From Paraconiothyrium sp. Pb-2020 (taxonomy: Eukaryota; Ascomycota; Dothideomycetes; Pleosporales; Didymosphaeriaceae), in contig JAJUBI010000001.1 in the NCBI GenBank assembly GCA_022419385.1, positions 2,604,001 to 2,668,000 on the forward strand: a DNA stretch of 64,000 nucleotides. The letters run 5' to 3'. Below are positions 33,684 through 44,126 of this stretch, in pieces. Made by a program: the position numbers and the translations under genes. Within the stretch, counting starts at the first letter, position 1, and every line of letters begins with the position of its first letter. Under the pieces are notes generated by a model, which had not been told where the DNA came from, did no database searches, and worked only from the letters and a program-made list of their open reading frames with translations.

Positions 33684-35800
33684 ATGCCTGAGCAACGCCG
33701 CCAGGAAGAGCAGCAGGGGGCTGGAGGGGTACGTATGCTTCCGCGGCCGCTTCCCCGCTCATGTCGACTGAGCGGAACAACATTGCTGACGCTCCCCAAT
33801 AGATTGTGAAGACGTTGGTCCAGAGCGTGGGCATTTTCCTTCTCATCCAGTTCGCGACGAAGCAATTCTTCGGCCAGACGCCTGCCACCGGCGCCGCAGA
33901 CCCCGCGACGAGCGGCGCTGTCGTTCCCAATACGAAAGTCTCCATCCCAGCCTTCGAGAACCGCCCAAGTCAATTCAATGATGGCGCTATCCGCAGCGTT
34001 ATCCCGCAGAATGTCGCGCCTATGTGGCCTGTGGGAACAGAGGTTGACATCAACTTGTACATCTCGCCGTCCATCGCCATGCCGCCGTTCAAGCAGCTGC
34101 CCAAGGACACGTTGTTGATCGATGAGAAGGGCTTCAAGTTCGGTGACTACAAGGAGAACAGGGTGGTTGAGACCGAATTCAAGGTACCCGCCTTGGTCCA
34201 GCGCAACGCCACCCTCTTCGCGCACTTCTACGTCGCTCAGACCGGCAGCCCACTCGACCCTGCTAGCCCGGCATACGACAAGACGAAAGCCTACCACACG
34301 ATCCGTCCATTGACACAGTTCCAGCCCAAGAAGAAGACCCACAAGACGAGGAACTTGCTATCCGACATGCCGGAAACGGTGGAGAGCGAAGAGGAGAAGA
34401 AAGCGCCTAAGGTTATTGCGAGTTATTACCACCCCAACTTTACGATCAGCATGATCCCGGATACCGGCGTAATCAACTTTCCTTCTATGCACGCAGGTGT
34501 TAGGGAGTTTGTCCAACTTGATCAGACGGGCTCGAGAGATGCAACCGGCCAAAATGGGTGGTACTACCCCGTACTGTATACGAACACCTTTTGGCAGCTG
34601 AAGAAGGATATGGTCGAATTGAACGACACGGTGAGTCTCGGAACATGTAATGCTTGCGAACGTGCACTGATGCCATACCGTCCATAGGTTAAAACACTGC
34701 CTTTGAACGTCAAGCTGAACAACCTCGCAAACTGGAAATTCAACATATACGCCTCTATGGATGCAAACATCCGTGCTAATCAAGCTGCTGCTGCGAATGG
34801 TCAGCCTGTTGCTGGTGGAGGAGACGGGTCGGAGATGGAGATGTTCAAGGAGATTCTTATCGACAGCAACTCCTATCTCCTAGCCGTTACTGCCGTAGTT
34901 TCAGTCTTCCACATGATCTTCGAGATGCTCGCCTTCAAGAACGACGTCCAGCACTGGCGCAAGAAGAAAGACAACATCGGCACGTCCGTCCGCACCATCC
35001 TCGCAAACGTCTTCATGCAGTCCATCATCTTCCTGTACCTTATCGACAACAACGAGAACACATCCTGGATGATCCTCTTCGGCCAAGGCATGGGCATCGC
35101 CATCGAAGCCTGGAAGATCACCAAGACCGTCAACGTGCGTGTGCGCCCCACACCCGAAGGTTCCCTCCTCCCCTACACCATCGTCTTCGAAGACAAGCAC
35201 GTCCTCTCCGAGACCGAAAAGAAGACCGAAGAGTACGATGAGATCGCCTTCAAGTACCTCACCTGGGTCGCCATCCCTCTCCTCGCCGCCTACGCGGTCT
35301 ACTCCCTCATCTACGACACGCACAAATCGTGGTACTCCTTCATCATTACCACGCTCGTCGGCTCCGTCTACGCCTACGGCTTCCTTATGATGGTGCCCTC
35401 CCTCTACATTAATTACCGCCTCAAATCCGTCGCACATATGCCAGGCCGCGCCATGACCTACAAGTTCCTCAACACCTTCATCGACGACCTTTTCGCCTTC
35501 ACTATCAAGATGCCTACCCTCCATCGCCTCGCGACGCTGAGGGATGATGTCATTTTCTTCGTGTATCTGTACCAGACGTGGGTTTATAAGGTGGATCACT
35601 CGCGCGTGAATGAGTTTGGGCAGGGGGGTGACGAGGAGGAGGAAGAGGAGAAGAAGGCGAATCAACCGCTCAAGGCGCCAGCGGGTGGGGAGAGGGAGCT
35701 GAAGGTGCCGGATCAGGAGAAGGTCAAGAAGGTTGAGGCGGAGAAGGCGGAGAAGGCGACGGGAAGCCAGAAGAAGGGTGAGGGAAGGAAGAGGAAGTAA
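33684..35800 (+). CDS. CLPTM1 family membrane protein
   Basis: Three exons (33684..33728, 33803..34630, 34688..35800) give 661 aa, as expected for the family. A 15-codon first exon is followed by a signal-anchor helix (IVKTLVQSVGIFLLIQF, about residues 16-32). The lumenal domain contains the family marks MWPVGTEVDINLYIS, a YYHPN motif, and NTFWQLKKDMVELN. The second half has several transmembrane helices (SYLLAVTAVVSVFHMIFEMLAF; SIIFLYLIDN; YLTWVAIPLL; SFIITTLVGSVYAYGF) and the signature YKFLNTFIDDLFAFTIKMP. The C-terminus is a Lys/Glu-rich tail. CLPTM1/CLPTM1L proteins are ER/Golgi proteins; CLPTM1L has been linked to glucosaminyl-phosphatidylinositol scrambling in GPI-anchor synthesis. The role of this copy is inferred from family only. 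Confidence 0.95.
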
Positions 35801-36004
35801 ACATTGGGGGTTTGAATAATTGGCTTGGATAAGCTAATGGTGTGTGAATAGATGGCGAAGGGTAAATATAAGTACTAGATATTGTTGCAGCAGTCTTCGT
35901 CAGTGAGTGGCTCGTGGGATCTTGCTAACGACTCACCGAAATGGTACTCCAGTGATGATGCTCAACACTACCTCGACCATCCCGTCTTCCGCACTCTCTC
36001 GTCG

Positions 36005-36095
36005 CGGGCGTCTATATGAACCCCCTCAATCTGCCACAACCTCGACTTTCTTTCCTCACACTTCGGCACCGAGGTTCGCCTCACCAAAAAACAGG
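36005..36095 (+). promoter_or_regulatory. promoter-like leader of repeat locus B
   Basis: GCGTCTATATGAACC (TATA-like, near 36010) is followed about 38 bp later by CTTTCTTTCCTCACACTTCGG, then CACCGAGG and a CACCAAAAAACAGG element. Order and spacing match the leader at 5995 in locus A. The 46-bp units start directly after it. Confidence 0.5.
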
Positions 36096-39000
36096 TGCCT
36101 TCAACGCATATGTGCCGGTCCCGCGGTCTTTGAAGCAAACGGTCGAAGAGCCCATGCGGTGTCCTGGCGTATCCAAAAACCTGGTGAATGCGCATAATGT
36201 GCTGCTCTCCCGGCGTCTCCAAAGCCAACTGGAAAAGGGGTGATGTGGCGCCTGGACTTCGGTTCTCAAAATGCAGCGGCAAGAAATTCATGTGGCGCTC
36301 TTGGGGTCTTTGGAATTGTACTGCTAGGGCGATATGTGTGTGTCTCGGGTGTCTCTAAAACACCTATGGACGTCAAGATGTGGTCGCGGTCCTGGTGTCT
36401 TCAAGACCCAGAGTTTTGCGGCGATGTGGTGTTCGCTTGGGCCTCGGAAAAGGAGTACGGGATCGTAACATGTGGCGTCTGCCTGCTTCTCGAAAATCCT
36501 GAGCAACCGAATACACGGAGATCCTCCGCGTGCTTTCCAAAACTCAATCATGATGAATCATGGGGTCCTGCTTTTGTCCTGTCCGAGAGAAGAAAAGTGC
36601 CGTGGCGTCACTACATGTGGCGTCTGCCTGCTTTCTCCAAAAAAGGCTACATCTTCTGTATGGTGCGCTTGGCTCTTACAAAACCAAAGAGAATCTTCTT
36701 ATATGCTGCCCTCTCGACGTCTCGAAAAAGACACGTCATTGGTTCTTATGTGTTCCTCTCTTGCCGTCCAAAACACTGGAGCCTCGGTTCATGTGGCGAT
36801 CCGGCTGCTTTCAGAACAGTTCAAGAAAACAACATGTTTTGCCCTTTCCGCCCTCTACAAAATCTCCAAAACCGATACGATGCGGTGTGCTCCTGGTGTC
36901 TCAACTGGCCTATTTCGAGTATCATGCGGACCCGGTCTGCTTTTTTCGGAATTCAAAAACCCAAGAACAAAAAAAGCATGTGGTGCTCTTCCCGGACTCC
37001 AAAACATGACAATGACTTCCCATGGTGTGCCTTGTCCTTCGCCTCTGCCCATTTTCAAGGATGCTTTGCAGTTCAGCGTCACACCTTTAATGTTGGAGTG
37101 AAGCGTCCAATCTAAAACACAGGTTTCAACGTCACGATGTGCTTCTACTCGTGTCTCCAAACCCTCAGGAAGCAATGGCATGTTGCTCGCCTGGTGTGTC
37201 TCAAAGGGAATCGAATGTCATCATGTGGAGACGCGCCTGGCGTCTTCAACATTGCTCACGCACGTACCATGTGTTTGCTGGTCCAGCACAAAACAAAAGG
37301 CGATGAGGTGCCTTTCCCTTGGATTCCAAAAATCAAACACTACGGGTTCTGACGTGTCTGCGCCTGTTCCTCCTGCATCACATACTTTGGTGCTTCGAAG
37401 TACCTCACGCTTTACAAAATGGAGGTAGTCTCACCTAAAACCGGAGAACGAAGCTCCCATGTGTCTCTCGTGTCTTTAAAGGCGGAGGTCAAAGCCTTAT
37501 GCGGTGCCTCCACTTGTCTCCAAAACGTAGTGTTCACAAGCTGATGTTTGTGCTCCCAGCGTCTCAGAAAGCCTAGCCAAGTCGAGAAATGTGGAGTGCG
37601 TCTCGGGCTCGCGAAATACAATCAGCTCTTACTCATGAGCGCTGCCCTTCTTCTCTTGCTATACATACTTCGGTTATCTGTGACTTCAACGGACTCCTTA
37701 CACAACCTTCAGGTGTCTCATTAAATGACTTGAAAGATGATGACCATGGTGCTTCGCGTTGTGCTCCGAAAGTGACTTATACGTCTGCCATGCGGGGCTC
37801 TCGGTGTCCTTTCAAATTGACAAACGAAACCCTAATGCGGTGCTCACGTTGCATTCAAAAACCATACAGCACTGCTCGATGTGGAGACCTTCCTGGAAAC
37901 TCAAAAACAACCAAATCACTGTCAATGCGCCCTGCCCTTCTTCTTGGGCACAACACCCACGGATCATGCGCAAAGGCTCGATCTTTATTGCGATGCTGCT
38001 GAAGGGAGCTGCACTGAACGACCTCACGCAATATCGCCTCATGCTGCTCCTGGCGCCTCCAGAAGTGGCACCCACCCTGAGCTACGGTGCGCTCCTTACT
38101 TCTAGAAACACTCCATCCAGGTTCTTATATGGTGCTCTTTCTGCCGATTCACAGACTCGCGCATCTGGCTCCGATGTAACTCTGCTGGCATTCAAAAAGA
38201 CCCGGAACACAATCGTATGCGGTGACCGTCCCGGACTCGAACCCGAGGAATGTCTAAGCGATGGTGTGTCCTGTCTGCTTTGGCCGCGTGCATAAGTACT
38301 GTGGATGAGTCAAGACTTCTACAGCACTTCTGTACGCTTTGACGCCAGGTGCCGGCTCACTAAAAATAATGGGAGATTTCGATGTGCCCCTCCCTGTGTC
38401 CTGCAAAAGAGCTATCACGACAGTCATGGACCTCTTCTGGAGTGTCTAAAATGAAATCACAGATCGGCGATGCGGTGTTCGCTCTGTGTCACTCAAACAG
38501 ATTGGAAGGTAAAATCATGTGGAGCTCCTGGCGCTTCCAGAGAGTCAATGACATGGGCGGTGCCCTTCCTGGTCTCAAATTCTGGGGGATCCCGATCATG
38601 GTGTGTTCTTCCTGTGTTCTACCTGAACCATTCTACGCGTCGGTCCTACAGAATTGACTTTGTTCTTCAACACTCTTGAACAGAGGGTTTTCACTAAAAC
38701 GTTTGAAGAAGAACGCGCATGACCTTCCTCTGGTCTCTGGATAAAAACATACTACTCGTTATCGTATGTTACTAGTGGTAGCTCTCAAACATCTCGACAG
38801 CATAGACATGCTGTGACCTCCACTCCTTGCATATACGACTTTCAAACACTCTATTCCGCGGGACTCTGGCGTCTCTAAACTCGCTGCATTCTTCCGGATG
38901 TGCTTCTCCTTCTGAAATCGAGCATCATGGTCCTGCACATGCCATGGCGTGACCTGTCCTTTGCCAACGGTACTATAATTGTCAGTTCCCCAGCCCTGAC

Positions 39001-40250
39001 ATGCTTCCTCACTACTGAACTAAGGACAATTACCAAAGAGCTCGACGAAAAGCTCGATGAGAATCTTGTTGTGCTTCTGGTGCGTCTGAAAAACCCAGCA
39101 ACTGTCGAATGGTGGAGCTTCCGGTGTCCCTAAGTCAGCACCAACTACTTGAATGTGTTCTTCTGAGGCCCCTCGGAAATTACCCACGACTAATCGAATG
39201 TTCTGGTCCCCGTAACTTAGACAAAGGCGCCACGAAACTGCTACATCTGTGGTGGTCTCTTGGGGTTTTCAAAAGTCGGAATGAGGAGATCGCATGTGGT
39301 GCTCCTGGTCTCAAAATACAAAAACAAGCGTTTGATGTTGTCTGAGCTCCGTGTCGTACCTTGGGCTACATCTGTTGAGAAGCCTCCGCATCATCTCTCC
39401 GTTTCTCACAGTCGTTCTGAGGAACTTTTACCAAATGCCAATGGAACAAATGTTATTTGTTGCTTCTTGTCTCCCCAAAAGTCGGTCTCACAATTCTGAT
39501 GCGATGCTCTCCTGGTCTTTGCGATGAACAGCTTGCTGTCAGTATCATGCGGTAGCACATTGATTTACAAAGTTAGCCACGAGCACAACGATGCGGCGGT
39601 CTTCCTGAACACCAAACTATGACTTTAACCCAAAGCGTTGCTCATCTGTTCTCTTCACAATTGCCGCTGATACATTCCTATGTGGCGTCAGCTCGGGAGC
39701 TGAAGCTCGGAATTTAGAAAGCGCATCCTCCGGTGGAATACGTCTTGTCACGGGATCTGGGTCTTAGCATAGGGCCTATGTAGAGGCATCCTCCGGCAGT
39801 AGCTAGCCTTATCACTCATACAGATATATACATCAGTTCCCATACACTCACATGTCTCGTCCCGCACCGAGGGCCAGAGCACGTATATCCATGGACGAAG
39901 GTGCTTGTCATAATTGGGAGAGATTATCGGCATGCTGCTGCCCTGGCCTCAAAACGACTCATACATTTCGCGCCGCGACTCGCATAAGACATTGCTGGTT
40001 CTTTTGTGAGCTCGACTTTTCTCTTCACACTATCCAAGGAATATCAACAAACTTTGGCTGAAATGGTACCTTTAATAAAAACTGATGGTATATGTTGTTC
40101 ATGTTTGCCTTTCCCAGCGCTCAAAATGACAAACTTCCAAAATCATGTGTTCTTCTGTTGATAACCAAAAACTCGACACTGTACCACCTAGTGTGCCCCT
40201 GGTTTTACACCACAAAATGATCTAGTAGGGCCGAATGGTGTTTCCGTGGC
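36050..40250 (+). repeat. repeat locus B: array of degenerate 46-bp repeat-spacer units
   Basis: About 4.2 kb, plus strand. Units recur at about 43-48 bp (for example near 36141, 36185, 36240, 36284, 36330, 36376, 36434, 36478; and 37743, 37788, 37832, 37878, 37923). The core of roughly 30 bp begins ATGTGGYGYTC, has TGGYGT in the middle and ends TCTCCAAAAC. The ~15 bp between cores differ from unit to unit. The cores themselves are diverged, often at several positions. Roughly 80-90 units would fit; towards 39-40 kb they become less regular. A second TTCTCTTCACAC element occurs near 40020. No mobile-element gene or terminal repeat is visible. The long overlapping open frames here (36240..37115, 36472..37101, 36560..37009) look like by-products of the repeat, not genes. 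Confidence 0.75.
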
Positions 40251-40788
40251 TCGCTACGTGGATCAAAGAGTCGCCGACACTAAACGATGGGGAGATGCAG
40301 GTTGGTGCTATACATAGATGGACCAGTTCAATTAGTTTCAACATGGCTCGAGTATTTCGAAGTGAATTTCTAGCATGCTATGACGTCCTGGCTCTATTTA
40401 TAGGTGACAAGTACCCGAGATCGGTGTTTCTCCCTCGGTGTTGACCGCAGAGTTCTCACCTAAGTCCTGGCATGATCATTGTTCGGGACTTCAATCGTAT
40501 GATAATGCATGTTCATATTGACTTTTACTCGGCTCTTATGCCAACAAATTGAATAGAACCAGTTAATAGAAAAAGATTTTTCCGTTTCACCCTGAGCTTT
40601 GTCACTGCTATCATGGTGCAACCGTACTATGTGGGTCTAATCTTGGATGTCTGGGAACATTTGAACACTGCCCTTGAGTGGCACAGACACGGAGAAAGAC
40701 ATTTGCTGTATTTTAATATGTCTTGGCCACACCTCGTACTATGTATAGACTACTCAGAGGTTGCAGTCTCTCAGAGATACTAAGTGTT
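40251..40788. other. gene-free flank of locus B
   Basis: Between the decaying end of the array and the stop of the alpha/beta hydrolase. A few AAAA-ended fragments resemble repeat remnants but are too diverged to call. No gene supported. Confidence 0.4.
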
Positions 40789-41583
40789 CTACTGAAATTG
40801 ACTTGACTTCTTCAGACGAGCTTCACTACTTTCCCAGGCTTTCCACACCACACTCGCAACTTCCTCAGGAGCACTAAGCATTGCGCAGTGCCCAGCGTCG
40901 ATATACTCAATCTTTCTGTTCTCCCCAAGCAATGTTGCAACGGCTTCCTGAACAGGCACCAAGAGACGGTAGTCCTGCTTACACACGAGATATGTCGCGT
41001 CCAGTCCCTTGCCGATATGCTCGTACGGCACACTGCTCAGCTTATCCTGAAAGCAATGCAAAGAGCAATACACACACTTTTCTGACCACTTCTGCCCCTC
41101 GGCCTCCTCAAGGTCATTGTAAAACGACATTCGAACGTCGCTCATATATAAGAGACCATTCGCTTCGTCCAGCTGCAGGAAATCCGGTATATTTCCTGCA
41201 AAAGAGTCGCCTAGTGCCTTTCCCAGTGGGATCACGAAAGCTGCCATGTACACCATGTGCACGACACCACCAGCTTTACCAGCTGCTTTGCGTTGTGTCC
41301 AGAGAAACCCATCGACTGAATTCGATGCAAGTGCGCCTCCATAAGAGTGGCAGAAGATGGTGATTGGGTGTCCAGCCTCTGCTAAGCTGGCGATCTCAGA
41401 TCTGATGATTTCGGTGTCGCCTTCGAGCGTTGCTTCAGCTGGGACGGGGAGCTCTTCCACTGCTGTTAGAAGTTTCGGATTGCGCACATAATTGAAGCCG
41501 GCTTTTTGGAGAGAATCTGCGAGGGCAGCATAGTGGATGGGAAGATGCCAAGATCCTGAGACGATGAGTGCGGCTGGCTCCAT
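40789..41583 (-). CDS. alpha/beta hydrolase
   Basis: Single-exon gene of 264 aa with an alpha/beta-hydrolase fold. An early beta strand ALIVSGSWH is followed by the nucleophile elbow CHSYGG with Ser near residue 80 (G-x-S-x-G variant with His before Ser and Tyr after). Asp candidates lie in the LVCKQDYRLLVP segment, and the C-terminal catalytic His sits in IDAGHCAMLSAPEEV near residue 238. It matches the AB_hydrolase_1-type group common in filamentous fungi, usually annotated as esterase-like; substrate unknown. No signal peptide, so probably cytosolic. It borders repeat locus B. Confidence 0.88.
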   Translation of the reverse strand: MEPAALIVSGSWHLPIHYAALADSLQKAGFNYVRNPKLLTAVEELPVPAEATLEGDTEIIRSEIASLAEAGHPITIFCHSYGGALASNSVDGFLWTQRKAAGKAGGVVHMVYMAAFVIPLGKALGDSFAGNIPDFLQLDEANGLLYMSDVRMSFYNDLEEAEGQKWSEKCVYCSLHCFQDKLSSVPYEHIGKGLDATYLVCKQDYRLLVPVQEAVATLLGENRKIEYIDAGHCAMLSAPEEVASVVWKAWESSEARLKKSSQFQ

Positions 41584-42430
41584 TGCTATGGAAGTGTAGA
41601 GGAGCCGTTCGATGAGAGACTGATTAGGCGATCCTGTTCGTGAAGAGGGCCTTCCTCAGCTTTTGATGTCGCTATCTGCGCGCAACTTATACCAGCGGCG
41701 AACGCCCCACCTCTCGCGCGTAGACTCGTGCTTCCACGTCGCCAGTCCGGATGCGGTTGGTGCGACATCCTGCAATGCTCAGCTTCGTGCTTAGATCGTG
41801 TGCGAATGTCCAACCCAGCTCATAAGGTACATCGTTAGTGCGCGGTATTACTAGAAAACAATATTGATTAGACATATACAATGAAAGGGCATGTTGAATA
41901 CCCATATACTGTGCGAATGAGGCGATCGTCATGGGAGTATATCGTTTGTGATTGCACAGTTCGCGTGGTCCACTGAAATTTGTCTTACTAGTCTGATGGG
42001 CTTCTGTCTGTAGACAATATAATTTCGCAGTCTTGAATATTTCAATCAAGTCTCCCAGCGGATCATTTCGAATGAGCCTGGAAAAGTGGAGAAGTGCCCC
42101 CATCTCGAAGATCTCATTGGTTGACAGCTCCCTTTACCACGACTATCCCTACTGGGAATAGTGACCAATCGCACTTATAGTGATAGTAGGAAATTTCCAG
42201 TCTTCGGTAGAATGGAGTAGAGTGGACCTTGGGGGCGTGGGCTACGACTTTGTGGAAAGCAACGATCAAGTCGAAGAAGATTGGCAACAGCTTCAAAGAA
42301 AGCCAATGCTGGCTGAAGACGCATTTTGCTTTTGCGCAATGACAACGTAGATGGTGCGAAAAGTAGCTAGTGTCTTGGATGAGATATCTGAGTCGTGCTT
42401 TTGTTACAGCTACAGGAGTATAATAATTCC
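41584..42430. other. gene-free stretch
   Basis: About 850 bp between the alpha/beta hydrolase start and the pectinesterase stop. One minus-strand frame of 138 aa (41687..42103) is open but has no recognisable domain and no supporting signal, so it is not called. Confidence 0.45.
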
Positions 42431-43527
42431 CTAGTATGACTTATCGATCCAGTCTGTTCCAGAGTTAGGCCAGATCTGGGCCTTGGTAACCGCAGCGCTT
42501 GATGAGGACAAGTACTTCCTGCCCGAAGTGCTTGCGCCGTCACCCGAGTTGTTGTACTCATAGTAAAGCCTATCATCGTCAATAATATTTCCTATCGTTA
42601 ATAATGGTGTGGTAACTTACGGGGTAGCTCCATCAGCCATCTCTGTCCAACCTTTGGCGGCAATGACGTTGGTGAGAACGCTATTCTGGTACATAACACG
42701 AGAGAGGACGCGCCACGGACGACCAAGGTATACCTGACCCTTTACACTAGCACCAGACGCGGCAGTAATCGTGCTGTGGTCGAAAACGTACCACGCAGGG
42801 TCACTGCTCGTCTCTCGAGAAGTCGCAGTGATTGCTCCACCGCCGTTGCTGGCAATAGTGCACTCTCCGAACCAGGCACTAGCGTCGCCAAAGATGTAGT
42901 CTACGGCGCCTTCCATGTAGCAGTTAGAATAGTACTGGTCGCCGGACTTGGCGTAAAGAGTGTCTTGGTAGCCTTTGAAGGAGACCCCGTAGTAGCCTTG
43001 TTTGTTGCCGTTGGCGACGAGTGCTACGGCTTGGGCACCTTTGCCGTAGGTATTTGCTACGTTAATGTTGTATAGTGCAAAGGATGCGGACTTGACGTTG
43101 AGTGTGGCTGAGGCGTCCAGCGAGCCTGCATCTGGGCTGGAGAGCTTATGGGTTATCGTTACAGCATTACTCTTGTAGGAACCGGTGCTTTCTGTCGTTA
43201 GTCATGCATAGCAGTAACATTTGAAAAAAAAAAAAAAACCCCTTACTCCGTAGTGTAGCCGTAGATGGTGAGTGGACCTTTGTACTGAATGACGACTTGC
43301 TCAGTGTATGTGCCACTGTAGATGAAGATGCATGCTGAGGCTGTCGACGATGTGCCCAGAGCAGTTATCGCGGCACCCAAGGTCGAGTACTCGCCAGACA
43401 GGGTCCCAGATCCTCGTACAACCTTACATCCACTTGGAGGGCTTGTGCGGCTCGCACGTTTCTCGAGAGGAGACGCCAAAGCGAGGCCCAAGGCTGCGAG
43501 TATGGGGAGGCTATTTAAAACCTTCAT
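42431..43527 (-). pseudogene. pectinesterase (CE8) with an apparent single-base frameshift
   Basis: Exons 43247..43527, 42621..43188 and 42431..42569 (minus strand) would encode about 328 aa. A signal peptide (MKVLNSLPILAALGLALASP) and Kex2-like KR site are followed by the CE8 parallel beta-helix. Marks are GYYGVSFKGYQDTLYA, the catalytic Asp in GAVDYIFGDASAWFGEC, and LGRPWR. Secreted pectin methylesterases remove methyl esters from plant pectin. Within exon 2 the conserved THKLS and PDAGSLD segments are in different frames: there is a CCC run at 43139-43141 where two Cs would keep frame, so translation would stop soon after. Exon lengths sum to 988, one more than a multiple of three. All other motifs and splice sites are intact, so this is either a very recent inactivation or a base error. 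Intron 1 holds a 15-A run (43224-43238). Confidence 0.8.
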
Positions 43528-44126
43528 GTTTACTGGAGTCCTCACGGATATCTTACCCTCATAAAACCGCTTTTCAGAGGCTTTTTATCAGTGTGCGGTC
43601 ATTCGAAACCGGAGCATATGTCTCGGTAGCCGCGCTTTTATTTGACCCAAGCTGGAATAATAGCCTCCGCTATATACCACCGGGAGATTTTGGGCCTTTC
43701 TAGCATGGCCATGTGAGCGAGAAGTAGTCAATATGAAGTTAGTCGAGCGTCGACTAGCGGAGATCACAATTGCTTCGAGACGCCTGAGCCTACGTTTGGC
43801 GATGCTACAAAGTGCGTTACTTAATTATTAGCCGGTAGTATTTCCCATCACTCCCCGTTCCCCAAAGCCAGTAAAACTAGGCCATAAGTTGTTTGCTTCA
43901 AGGGGTGCGCTAGTCTAGCCCTACAAAATCCTAGCAAAAGCCGTTAATCCTTGTCCGGGGCCCCAGGTACCGGCAGCCGGGTTAATTAAACAATTCCACC
44001 AGTAGTTGACCTGCGTTATTTGTACAATTCGCAGTTCCACTCCACGTAGACAGTACTGAAAATGTATAAAGACGACATTGACTTGACAAGTGCTTGTCCA
44101 AGACGACTCTGTGATGCACAGACAAG
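43528..44126. promoter_or_regulatory. divergent promoter of the pectinesterase and GH28 genes
   Basis: 599 bp between two divergent pectin-degrading genes. TATAAA at 44065-44070 lies 57 bp before the GH28 ATG. TATATA at 43671-43676 lies about 145 bp upstream of the pectinesterase start. Shared induction by pectin breakdown products is plausible but not shown. Confidence 0.55.

Noticed and set aside
34901..35665. 254-aa minus-strand frame
   Set aside because: Antisense of CLPTM1 exon 3.
36240..37115. 291-aa open frame in locus B
   Set aside because: Overlapped by two other open plus-strand frames; it follows repeat units whose period is not a multiple of three, so the peptide has no in-frame repeat and no recognisable domain.
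38211..38270. tRNA T-arm-like GGGTTCGAGTCC on the minus strand
   Set aside because: The stem does not pair and no acceptor or anticodon arms can be placed around it.
37759..38295. 178-aa open frame in locus B
   Set aside because: Same reason as above: a by-product of stop-poor repeat units.
36050..40250. CRISPR array
   Set aside because: Cores are too diverged, spacers too short (about 15 bp), no cas genes, and the surrounding genes are fungal nuclear genes with introns.
41687..42103. 138-aa minus-strand frame
   Set aside because: No domain, no promoter or splice support; could be chance.
43137..43246. Longer first intron that would hide the pectinesterase frameshift
   Set aside because: A splice from 43246 to an acceptor at 43137 is in phase but removes the conserved segment YKSNAVTITHKLS, so a frameshift is the simpler reading.
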